From: JABMNT01 sp048262655
GTDB taxonomy: Bacteria; Pseudomonadota; Alphaproteobacteria; Rhodospirillales; Casp-alpha2
NCBI GenBank assembly: GCA_048262655.1
Contig: JBLXEY010000012.1
Location: 3,311-67,310 of the forward strand
Direction of reading: 5' to 3'
DNA: 64,000 bases
The notes beneath the pieces are model-generated. The model did not search any database and was not told the DNA's origin. It worked only from the letters and a program-made list of their open reading frames with translations. The position numbers and the translations under genes are program-made. This document shows positions 44,176-52,469 of this stretch, piece by piece. How positions within the stretch are numbered: the stretch's first letter is position 1; each line of letters starts with the position of its first letter.

Positions 44176-45425
44176 GACGCGCCGCTACCGACCGTCATGC
44201 CGCGCCCTTCGGCAGCAGCCTGAAGAACCTCAAGCATCTGTTGCGCCTGGACTTCCCGACTGTGTTTAGGTGCCGCCTCTAAACTTTTTGTCCGCAACAA
44301 TTGCCGTAAGGCTGTATCTTTACAAAGCCGAATGGCCGCATCTGCCAGGGCGCCTGGGTCTTCCGGTGGGATATGAAGCCCCGCCCCATCCTGAAGCAAT
44401 ATTGCGCTGGCTTCTCCCGTCGGTAAGGCCATTAGAACCGGCAACCCCATCCCCATCGCTTCAAACATCTTGGAAGGAATTACTTCAGCAAAAGCTGGAG
44501 AATCTTTGAGGTGTACCAATGCAACATCACAGAGACTCCAAACCTTTGGCATCATTTCTTTGGGATGGGGAGGCAAGAAAATAACATTATCCAAATTCAA
44601 CTCTTTGGCACGCTCCATCAGAGCCTTGCGTTCAGCGCCATCTCCAGCCAACAAAAACCGTATATCATCACGGCCCCTAATCAGGTCGGCGGCGTTTAAC
44701 ACATTAAACAATCCATGTGCCATGCCATGCGTACCGACGTAGCCCAAGACAAACTTGTCCTTGGTTTGCCATTCTTCAGATAGTGCCGGGTCCTTCACTT
44801 GTGGGCCATATCGCCACAGATCGACCCCATTGATGACAACGGCAATTTTACCCGGAGCGATCCCTCGCGAAACCAGGTTTTTTTTAAATGCGTAGGTCAG
44901 CGCTGCCACACAAGCCGAACGTCGATAAAGGAACAGTTCCAATTTTTCCAGCGCACGCAAAGCCAAACTTGGTTTCATGGCACCTACGGCTACGATGGAG
45001 GCCGGCCACAAATCACCCAGCTCAAAGACAAAGGGAATGCGGCGAACGGCGCCTAAAAACCAGCCACCGACCGCAGCGAAAAACTGCGGTGACGTTGCAG
45101 CAATAACATCGGGGCGTTTTTCGAATAACCCGGCGAAACAAGCCGTTATCATAAAACTTACAAAATCAAAGGTACGCCTTGCGGTCCCTTGATTTGCAGC
45201 AATATAGGTTTTCACCCGAACAACACGAATCCCTTCCCGGTCTTCGACCTGATGCCAGCGATTTTGCCAACCCTCATGCAATTTACCTTGCGGAAAATTA
45301 GGCGCCGAAGTGATGACCGTTACCTCGTGTCCATCTTTAACCCAATAGAGCGCACGCTCAAACACCCGAGTTGCCGCCGCATTGGTTTCAGGTGGAAAAT
45401 TTTCCGTCAGAAAGAGAATCTTCAT
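44172..45425 (-). CDS. WbuB-like glycosyltransferase (GT4 fold)
   Basis: 417 aa GT-B enzyme: 'LFLTENFPPETNAAATRVFERA' at the start, an acceptor-side N-terminal half, and 'FVLGYVGTHGMAHGLFNVL' and 'FAEVIPSKMFEAMGMGLPVL' (donor-site EX7E-type motif) in the C-terminal half. It resembles WbuB-type FucNAc/QuiNAc transferases. A cytoplasmic face is expected. Tight overlaps on both sides link it to the dehydratase-epimerase-WecA-like operon. Confidence 0.9.
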   Translation of the reverse strand: MKILFLTENFPPETNAAATRVFERALYWVKDGHEVTVITSAPNFPQGKLHEGWQNRWHQVEDREGIRVVRVKTYIAANQGTARRTFDFVSFMITACFAGLFEKRPDVIAATSPQFFAAVGGWFLGAVRRIPFVFELGDLWPASIVAVGAMKPSLALRALEKLELFLYRRSACVAALTYAFKKNLVSRGIAPGKIAVVINGVDLWRYGPQVKDPALSEEWQTKDKFVLGYVGTHGMAHGLFNVLNAADLIRGRDDIRFLLAGDGAERKALMERAKELNLDNVIFLPPHPKEMMPKVWSLCDVALVHLKDSPAFAEVIPSKMFEAMGMGLPVLMALPTGEASAILLQDGAGLHIPPEDPGALADAAIRLCKDTALRQLLRTKSLEAAPKHSREVQAQQMLEVLQAAAEGRGMTVGSGAS

Positions 45426-46444
45426 GCCTGTATATCCTCACCTTGTGGCGAAACCGGAAACTTAAGATAAAAAACAAACAATCCCGTCACCAATAGAGAT
45501 GCACCCGCAAAAGCGATGATCTCGTTCTGCGATGTTGACCAGATCGCCAATCCGATCAAACCAGCGTTCGTGATAGATGCTGCCAATGTCGCACAACTGT
45601 GCGTCATACCGCGCTGAACAGCTTGCTGGTAGAAATGTTGCCGGTGCGCCTGCCAAATTTTTTCTCCTCTAAAGAGCCTCTTGAAAAGCGTTAGTGTTGC
45701 ATCGGCAAGAAAAACCAACGATAGGATTATTGCAGCAACTCCATACCCCTGTGATGCCAAATCCAAAAGAGCCCATCCACATAAAAACCCAATGGGAATT
45801 GAGCCCACATCCCCCAAAAAAACTTTCGCCGGATTCCAGTTAAAACGTAGAAATCCGGATGCAGACGCAATCATAATGGTACATACGGTCACCAATAACA
45901 GATTGAATTCCACCGACAGGTTGACCAGGATACAGCCCAAACCAATGGCAATCGTCTCCGTCGCCGCCAACCCGTCAATGCCATCCATAAAGTTAAACAA
46001 ATTAACAAACCAAACCCATCCCAGGCTGATCAGGATGATCTCAAGGGTTGGTGGAACGACGCCCCCGAAGAAAGGGCCTTCAACCAGAGTTAACGCCAAG
46101 GCCAGAATGACCGCAACAACATGAGATCCAAACCGGCTAAGCGCCCCTAAGTTACGAACGTCATCAAGCCAGGACACAACGGCCAAAAAAACCGTAACGC
46201 CTGATAGCTTTAATGCGATTGAGGGCGCAATTAACCCTAGAGCACTGGAGATGCCGAGGCCGGCCAGGATGACCAGCACCACCGCCAATCCACCCCCTCT
46301 GGGCGTCGGTTGGGTATGGCTGGATCGCTCGTTTGGCACATCCAGCAAAGCGCGACGACGAAGATACATCGTAACCAGGGCCGTGAGCCCATAGCTGCAC
46401 ACCATCAGGATAAAAAAAAGACCGGCAAATAAACCCCAATTCAT
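45422..46444 (-). CDS. WecA/WbpL-like undecaprenyl-phosphate sugar-1-phosphate transferase
   Basis: 340 aa with about ten membrane helices. 'LDVPNERSSHTQPTPRGGG' and 'FNFMDGIDGLAATE' are the MraY/WecA family substrate motifs. It starts synthesis of the repeat unit by transferring HexNAc-1-P (likely FucNAc or QuiNAc as in WbpL) to undecaprenyl phosphate. First gene of its four-gene overlapped set. Confidence 0.92.
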   Translation of the reverse strand: MNWGLFAGLFFILMVCSYGLTALVTMYLRRRALLDVPNERSSHTQPTPRGGGLAVVLVILAGLGISSALGLIAPSIALKLSGVTVFLAVVSWLDDVRNLGALSRFGSHVVAVILALALTLVEGPFFGGVVPPTLEIILISLGWVWFVNLFNFMDGIDGLAATETIAIGLGCILVNLSVEFNLLLVTVCTIMIASASGFLRFNWNPAKVFLGDVGSIPIGFLCGWALLDLASQGYGVAAIILSLVFLADATLTLFKRLFRGEKIWQAHRQHFYQQAVQRGMTHSCATLAASITNAGLIGLAIWSTSQNEIIAFAGASLLVTGLFVFYLKFPVSPQGEDIQA

Positions 46445-46504
46445 GGTGGGTTTATATCCGATCTTCAGGGGCGATGAAATGTTCGTTTGTAGCTCAGCTA
46501 TCGA

Positions 46505-47932
46505 TTAATGGCGCCCAAAGTCATCTTCAACACGGACAATATCATCTTCGCTGATGATAGGCCCGGTTTGAACCTCTATTATTTTGAGAACACTCGTACC
46601 GATATTCTCCAGTCTATGTTGCACACCAACGCCGATATAAGTTGACTGATTTGTCGAAAGTTCAAATACATCCTCCCCGTTCGTTACTCTGGCAATACCT
46701 TCAACCACCACCCAATGTTCGGACCGATGATGATGGTATTGCAAGCTTAGTTTTGCGCCGGGGTTAACAACGAGTTCCTTTACCAAATAATCTATACTAA
46801 TCTGCAGGTTTTTATAAGAACCCCAGGGCTTGAAAACGCGTTGATGGGAAATAACCTCAGGTCGGTTTTGAATTTTTAGTGTCTCAACCGCTTGACGCAC
46901 ATCTTGGTCACGCGCGAGGGGAGCCACCAATACCGCATCATCTGTCGCCACAACCACCATATCCTCAATGCCAACAGCGGTAACAAGAGTCCCTTCGCTA
47001 CGGACATAAGAGTTTTTGGCTCCTTCGAGGACGACATCCCCAACAACGACATTTCCTCGTTTATCGTGCACCCCAATTTCGTGAAGCGAGGCCCAAGAAC
47101 CGACATCATTCCACCCAAATTCACTCGGAACAACAGCGGACCGATTTGTTTTCTCCATAACCGCATAGTCAATGGATATGGAGGGTGAAGCCGCGAACGC
47201 TGCTTCGTCGAGTTTTAGAAACCCCATATCCTCCCGGGCGTGTTCTGTTGCTGCCAAACAGTTTTCATAAATAGTCGGCGCGTAATGAGTTAATTCCGTT
47301 AAAAAATCGGACACCCGAAACAAAAACATTCCACTATTCCAATAATAGGATCCTTCACTCAAATACCCTTTCGCGGTTACAGCATCCGGTTTTTCCACAA
47401 ACTTCTCGATTTTGTGCGCGCCATCGAACCCTTGGAGACCTTCTCCCGCCTGGATGTAACCATAACCCGTCTCAGGGCATGTCGGCGTTATCCCAAAGGT
47501 GACAAGAAACCCTGCTAACGCTGCGTCAACAGCACGATCCAGAGATCGGTAAAAAGCGGATATATCGCCGATGACATGATCTGATGGTAAAACAGCCATC
47601 AAAGCATCCGGTTGGGTTTTACTCAGCAAAAATGCAGCCGCAGCAATTGCCGGGGCCGTATTTCGTGCGCTTGGCTCTAAAACAATGGCCTGCGCATTAC
47701 GCCCAGAGGCTCGAAACCCTTCAGCAACAAGAAACCTGTGGTCACTGTTACAAACCACGATCGGGTTTGAAAATCGATCTTGGACCAGACGGCCAATTGT
47801 CTCTGAAAACAATGAATTTTCAGACACAATTGGTTGGAATTGTTTTGGCTTTAGATGCCGGGAGACCGGCCATAACCGGGTTCCGGCGCCCCCTGACAAG
47901 ACAACAGGATGAATTAGATGATTATCTGCCAA
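46505..47932 (-). CDS. manC: mannose-1-phosphate guanylyltransferase / mannose-6-phosphate isomerase
   Basis: 475 aa. N-terminal nucleotidyltransferase with 'VVLSGGAGTRLWPVSRHLKPKQF' and 'VEKPDAVTAKGYL'; C-terminal cupin isomerase from ~350 with 'SLQYHHHRSEHWVVVEG'. Makes GDP-mannose. The start is TTG at 47932; no ATG lies before the nucleotide-binding loop. A short 14-bp gap follows the epimerase gene upstream. Confidence 0.93.
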   Translation of the reverse strand: MADNHLIHPVVLSGGAGTRLWPVSRHLKPKQFQPIVSENSLFSETIGRLVQDRFSNPIVVCNSDHRFLVAEGFRASGRNAQAIVLEPSARNTAPAIAAAAFLLSKTQPDALMAVLPSDHVIGDISAFYRSLDRAVDAALAGFLVTFGITPTCPETGYGYIQAGEGLQGFDGAHKIEKFVEKPDAVTAKGYLSEGSYYWNSGMFLFRVSDFLTELTHYAPTIYENCLAATEHAREDMGFLKLDEAAFAASPSISIDYAVMEKTNRSAVVPSEFGWNDVGSWASLHEIGVHDKRGNVVVGDVVLEGAKNSYVRSEGTLVTAVGIEDMVVVATDDAVLVAPLARDQDVRQAVETLKIQNRPEVISHQRVFKPWGSYKNLQISIDYLVKELVVNPGAKLSLQYHHHRSEHWVVVEGIARVTNGEDVFELSTNQSTYIGVGVQHRLENIGTSVLKIIEVQTGPIISEDDIVRVEDDFGRH

Positions 47933-47946
47933 AATGGGCCAATGAG

Positions 47947-49008
47947 TTACTGGACGCCTGTGTAGGTCTTATCCGACCAATCCAAGAATCGTTTAAGACC
48001 ATCATCCAGATCAACGCCTGGCCCAAAATCGAGTTGAAGACGGGCTTTCCGTATATCTGGAGCACGGCGGTTTGGTTCATCTGCCGGGTAACTATCAGGG
48101 TATTCAACCACGTCATAGGAAACAGCTTGCGAAGAAACCTTTTCAATCCGTTTAACCAAATCAACCATTGAAATTTCAGGGTCAGGGTTTCCAATATTAT
48201 AAGCTTCTCCGGCTACGCCCTTAAGAACAACCAGAAGAAACCCGACAATTGCATCCGTAATATAGCAGAACGTGCGTGTTTGATCGCCCGTGCCGTAAAC
48301 ATGCAAAGGCTGACCGCCTTTAATGCGGCTGGCAAAGTTGGGCAGGACGCGGTAGTCGGTTTCCTGCATGCCCGGGCCAAAAACATTGAACGGCCGGATC
48401 GTGTTGGTGTGCGTCCCCATTGTATTGTGAAAGATGTAGCAAAGCGTCTCGCCAACGCGTTTACTTTCATCATAGCAAGCCCGAGGCCCCTGACAGGAGA
48501 CATTTCCTCTATAACTTTCTGCCATTGGCACATGCTTCGGGTCCGGGTCGCCGTAAATCTCGCTTGAAGAGAAAAACGTAAAACGAGCATCATGAGCGTC
48601 CGCGAGTTCAAGCATTTTCCGGGTTCCGGTAATGGCGACTTCCAGAGTTTCGAGCGGATAAGCGCGATAATAAAAAGGTGAGGCGATGCCGGCGGCATGA
48701 ATGACGTAGTCAAGATCGCCTTCCCATTTAAAGTCTTTAACCACATCATGATTTACAAAGGTAACGTTCGGCAAATCGGGAATAACAGCGCCTTCTTTAC
48801 CCGCGGTGATCATATTATCAAGCGCAACCAGCTTAACCGGCTCTTTCAGCGGACCGGCATTGAGCGCGCCAAAAACTTCCATGAAATATCGACCCAGAAA
48901 TCCCCGCCCCCCAGTCAAAAGGACGGTTTTACCGCTAAATTTTTGAACATCCTCGCCTAAACGGTCAACAACTTCAGCAATATCTGATGGAAGCAGGAAT
49001 TCGGTCAT
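47947..49008 (-). CDS. NAD-dependent SDR, UDP-glucuronate decarboxylase-like
   Basis: 353 aa. 'VLLTGGRGFLGRYFM' binds NAD, and 'FFSSSEIYGDPDP' and 'RACYDESKRVGETL' carry the catalytic residues in the spacing of UXS-type decarboxylases. N-terminal ~20 residues are an extension. It may produce a 4-keto pentose or an epimer; substrate not decided. It lies between the C-methyltransferase gene and manC. Confidence 0.85.
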   Translation of the reverse strand: MTEFLLPSDIAEVVDRLGEDVQKFSGKTVLLTGGRGFLGRYFMEVFGALNAGPLKEPVKLVALDNMITAGKEGAVIPDLPNVTFVNHDVVKDFKWEGDLDYVIHAAGIASPFYYRAYPLETLEVAITGTRKMLELADAHDARFTFFSSSEIYGDPDPKHVPMAESYRGNVSCQGPRACYDESKRVGETLCYIFHNTMGTHTNTIRPFNVFGPGMQETDYRVLPNFASRIKGGQPLHVYGTGDQTRTFCYITDAIVGFLLVVLKGVAGEAYNIGNPDPEISMVDLVKRIEKVSSQAVSYDVVEYPDSYPADEPNRRAPDIRKARLQLDFGPGVDLDDGLKRFLDWSDKTYTGVQ

Positions 49009-49101
49009 AAATTTGGTCTCTTTTTCGGCTGGAATAAAGGCACTGGTACGAGCCTTTGTATATAAGGTTCGGAATGCCGTTTCAAACGATATAGATAGGC
49101 G

Positions 49102-50364
49102 TTAAGCCCTACTCGCTAGCGTATGAAGGCTTATCGTTGGCAATGGCACAATAAATTGGCCCCCATCATCCAGGTATTCCTTGTGATTTTTTATGATCGG
49201 CTCCGCAAAATTCCATGCCAAAATGACAACGGCGTCAGGTTTTTGATCATATAGGGCACTAGATGGCAGAACCGGTATATGCATGCCTGGTGAAAAGAGG
49301 TTCTGTTTTAAAGGACTGTCATCAACAATAAAATCAATGAGGTCAGAACCAATTCCAAAATGATACATCAACGTCGTCGCTTTTGCAGGCGCACCGAATG
49401 CAGCGATCGCTTTACCACGCGCCTTAAGATCGTGAAGGATATCCGTCAGTTCGGTTTTGATCGTCTCAATTTGTTGCCCGAAGGCCCTGAGTGTATCCGC
49501 TTTGTCCAGTCCCAAGGAGGCTTCCAATTCGATCAGGTTTTCGACAGACGCGTCAACAGGCCGTCCAGCTCCTGCGATTTGCGCAACGCCGCGCAGGCTC
49601 CCACCATGACTGCCAATGCGCTCTACCCTGATAAGTTCCATCCCGTTGCTTGCAAAGAATTGTTGCAATGGTTTTACAGAATGGTAGGCCACATGCTCAT
49701 GATAAATGGTATCAAACAACGTCTTTTCGAAAACATCAACCAGATACGAAACCTCGAAGACAAAGACCCCGTCAGTTGCCAACAGATTGCGGATCCCTTT
49801 TACGATCCCGGTTAGATCATCAGCATGGGCAAAAACATTATTTGCCGTGATGATATGGGCAGCGCCATAACGTTCTTTAAGAGATTCAGAGAGCTCATAG
49901 GTAAAAAAATCGCACCTTGTCTCAATTCCGTTATCTGTCGCACGTGCCGCTATATCTTTCGCAGGATCGATCCCTAAAACCTTATGCCCCGCTTTTTGGA
50001 AAAAGCTCAATAAAGTCCCATCATTTGAGCCAATATCCACGGCAAGGCTGTCATCCGGTGGCACGAAACGATCTAAAATGTCATGGGCGTAATCTTCGAA
50101 ATGCTTCACGAAAACAGGAGACGTGCCGGAAACATAAACATAGTTTTCAAACAATATTTTTGGATCGACAACATCAAGTAATTGCACGTGCCCACAAGAC
50201 TCACAAAAAAAGACATCAAGTGGATACACGGTTTGCGTTGTCCCAACCAAATTTGACGGCACAAACGCATTTGCCGGGGGTGTGGGTTGCAGTTTCAGAA
50301 CTTCCACAAGATCAGAACCGCCACAAAGACGACACGTTGTTCGACGATGACAATCTGCAGACAT
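49102..50364 (-). CDS. class I SAM sugar C-methyltransferase (Methyltransf_13/14)
   Basis: 420 aa. N-terminal zinc-binding part with 'CRLCGGSDL' and 'FFCESCGHVQL', SAM-binding 'VDIGSNDGTLLSFF', and C-terminal 'IAAFGAPAKATTLMYHFG' are the TylC3-type C-methyltransferase pattern, acting on 4-keto-deoxy sugars at C3. ATG 50364 is preferred over an upstream frame overlapping the cupin gene. It fits the CDP-4-keto-6-deoxyglucose route encoded at 61.6-63.5 kb. Confidence 0.9.
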   Translation of the reverse strand: MSADCHRRTTCRLCGGSDLVEVLKLQPTPPANAFVPSNLVGTTQTVYPLDVFFCESCGHVQLLDVVDPKILFENYVYVSGTSPVFVKHFEDYAHDILDRFVPPDDSLAVDIGSNDGTLLSFFQKAGHKVLGIDPAKDIAARATDNGIETRCDFFTYELSESLKERYGAAHIITANNVFAHADDLTGIVKGIRNLLATDGVFVFEVSYLVDVFEKTLFDTIYHEHVAYHSVKPLQQFFASNGMELIRVERIGSHGGSLRGVAQIAGAGRPVDASVENLIELEASLGLDKADTLRAFGQQIETIKTELTDILHDLKARGKAIAAFGAPAKATTLMYHFGIGSDLIDFIVDDSPLKQNLFSPGMHIPVLPSSALYDQKPDAVVILAWNFAEPIIKNHKEYLDDGGQFIVPLPTISLHTLASRA

Positions 50365-50368
50365 CTCT

Positions 50369-50842
50369 CTAGTTTTTCTCAACCGTCGGATCACCAGGCT
50401 TCCAGGAGGTCAGCCCCTCAGTCGGCATCATATCTACACGCACAACATCTTGTTCATAGGATTCCTGATCACGTGGATTTCGCGAAAGGGTTAAAAAAAC
50501 CGTGTCTTCTGGAAACGTCATGCCATGATCGACCATCGGCGGCGTAAACACCATTTCTCCTTGTTTGACATGAATGGTTTCCGGGGCATCCTCGCTGCCT
50601 GTTGGGCGATGATGATAATCTATAGCGCCGGAAATCACATAACAGTAGTGCCAGTCGGTTTTATGATAATGGTTGGCTCGAAGGGAGCCTTTTACCGATT
50701 CAATCATAACCGCGCTTTCCATCATCATGTCGACGAGGGGTTGAATTTCACCCCGCGCATCGACGAATGGCTTCTCGAGTTTTACGACGCCATGAGCTGG
50801 CCAGCTGGCCTTTTCCGCGTCGGTGACGGGTTTAACGGTCAT
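50369..50842 (-). CDS. cupin-domain protein (sugar epimerase-like)
   Basis: 157 aa single cupin. 'KGSLRANHYHKTDWHYCYVISG' supplies the first metal/His motif and 'GEMVFTPPMVDHGMTF' the second. Related proteins occur in deoxysugar clusters as dTDP-4-keto-6-deoxyhexose 3,5-epimerase-like or isomerase enzymes. It is 4 bp from the C-methyltransferase start, so both probably act on one keto-sugar. Exact reaction unknown. Confidence 0.8.
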   Translation of the reverse strand: MTVKPVTDAEKASWPAHGVVKLEKPFVDARGEIQPLVDMMMESAVMIESVKGSLRANHYHKTDWHYCYVISGAIDYHHRPTGSEDAPETIHVKQGEMVFTPPMVDHGMTFPEDTVFLTLSRNPRDQESYEQDVVRVDMMPTEGLTSWKPGDPTVEKN

Positions 50843-50865
50843 AGAGGGGATCCCTTCTCTCTTGA

Positions 50866-51582
50866 TTACTCAACAGGTCGTTCAGCGATGATTATTATAT
50901 TTTTCCCAAGCGGTGGAGCAATCCATCGTTCAATATATTTTGTTACAGGAACAAAATATCTGTCATAAACGCCCGCCATTGCCGGGTTAAAGTCGGTTTT
51001 TTTGCCTAATGTATTGATCAACCACCATGGTAAAACACCCGCTAGGTCAAAATACCGCTTTTTGCGAATTTTAAACCCGTGCGTTTGCAGCTTATACTCT
51101 AGTGGCGACAAATGATATCGTCGAAAATGGCCGTGTTGGCGGTCCAGTTCACTAAACAAAAATTGCAGGGCCGGTACGAATAACAACAAACGACCACCAG
51201 GTTTCAGCACACGAAACAAGCTTTCAAGCGCGCCTCCATCATCTTCTATATGCTCAAGGACATTTACCATAATAATGCTATCACAATGCGCATCTGCCAT
51301 TTTCGGTAAGCGAGTTTCCAACATCTCGTTGTAAATCGAGACCTTACGGCTATTCGCAATATTCTCTGGTAATAATTTTGTCAGATGATCGGACGGCTCA
51401 ACCAGAATAAGTTCCTCTGCATCTTGGAAAATCTCTTTAGAGATCGTACCGATTCCACAGCCGATTTCCATCGTTCGTCCACAAACCCAAGGCCTGAATA
51501 TTTCAAGAATCCAACCATAATAGTTCGGCAAATCAGCCAATATTTCCAGATCATGGCCTTTATAAATGTGAGGTGGTGACAT
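50866..51582 (-). CDS. class I SAM-dependent methyltransferase
   Basis: 238 aa. 'MEIGCGIGTISKEIF' is motif I, 'IIMVNVLEHIEDDGGALESL' carries the acidic/H motif, and 'VLKPGGRLLLFVPALQFLF' follows, typical of Methyltransf_11 proteins. It lies between the cupin gene and a dolichol-phosphate mannosyltransferase-like gene. Target, sugar or lipid-linked glycan, not known. Confidence 0.85.
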   Translation of the reverse strand: MSPPHIYKGHDLEILADLPNYYGWILEIFRPWVCGRTMEIGCGIGTISKEIFQDAEELILVEPSDHLTKLLPENIANSRKVSIYNEMLETRLPKMADAHCDSIIMVNVLEHIEDDGGALESLFRVLKPGGRLLLFVPALQFLFSELDRQHGHFRRYHLSPLEYKLQTHGFKIRKKRYFDLAGVLPWWLINTLGKKTDFNPAMAGVYDRYFVPVTKYIERWIAPPLGKNIIIIAERPVE

Positions 51583-51612
51583 TATTTTATTTTTTTCTGG
51601 GCAGTCTTGGAT

Positions 51613-52305
51613 TTAAAAAAAGCGTTTCTTAATCATGGTCCAAATGACCGCAATTGTATGATGGGCACGAATTTTTTTACCATCCTCGTAGGTGCGCCCA
51701 TGATAACTGACGGGGACTTCATAAAAAACTTTGCTGTTTCGCGTCGCGATAGACAGTATTTCTGCATGCTGTTCCCAACCGACGGTTTTTAGTTGTTCCG
51801 GATCAACAAGCTCGCGCCGGAACATTAAATAACAGCTATAAACATCTGTAAACGTTGTGTTATTCAGAATATTGAAAATAAAAGTAATAAGACGATTGCC
51901 GACTTTGTGCCAGAAGTAGGATACACGTATACATTGTGGAGCAACAAACCGACTTCCCATAATTACGTCGGCCTGGTGTTCAGTGACAGGAAACATCAGC
52001 TTTTGGTAGTCCGCAGGATCGTATTCCAAATCAGCATCCTGAAATAGAATGTAGTCACCGGTTGCTGAAGCCATACCCATTTTGACGGCCGCCCCTTTGC
52101 CTCCATTTTTCGGCATTCTTAGGAGACGTGAATACAGCTCTGGTTGATCCTCTAATAATTCAATCGTTAGGTCCGTCGATCCATCATCAATTACCAAGAC
52201 CTCAAATTCAACACCACGGCATTTGACAGCGTGAACCTTTCTAAGTATCTCTAGAATCGTTGCTTCTTCATTATAAGCTGGGATCAAAATTGATACGGAA
52301 ATCAT
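51613..52305 (-). CDS. family 2 glycosyltransferase (DPM1-like)
   Basis: 230 aa soluble GT-A enzyme from ATG 52305; an ATG at 52314 is possible. 'VSILIPAYNEEATI' opens the domain; 'VIDDGSTD' and the metal-binding 'FQDADLEYDP' follow. No C-terminal membrane helices. It resembles enzymes charging polyprenyl phosphate with a hexose, and the PMT-like gene upstream could use that donor in the periplasm. Confidence 0.85.
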   Translation of the reverse strand: MISVSILIPAYNEEATILEILRKVHAVKCRGVEFEVLVIDDGSTDLTIELLEDQPELYSRLLRMPKNGGKGAAVKMGMASATGDYILFQDADLEYDPADYQKLMFPVTEHQADVIMGSRFVAPQCIRVSYFWHKVGNRLITFIFNILNNTTFTDVYSCYLMFRRELVDPEQLKTVGWEQHAEILSIATRNSKVFYEVPVSYHGRTYEDGKKIRAHHTIAVIWTMIKKRFF

Positions 52306-52469
52306 TCTACACATACTCTGAAATGAGCTCGTTGGTAACCCGCTGAGATACAAATTATAAAGCTAAAACCCCATAAGAATGTGGTTATATGCCTACCGCT
52401 AGGGTACAACAAGTCAGCTTTTTTATGAAAAGTCAGGCGCCTGCATATGCGCAACAATAAACCATCTCG

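Noticed and set aside
48213..48749. 178-aa minus-strand frame
   Set aside because: Alternative frame of the UDP-glucuronate decarboxylase-like gene; composition is not protein-like.
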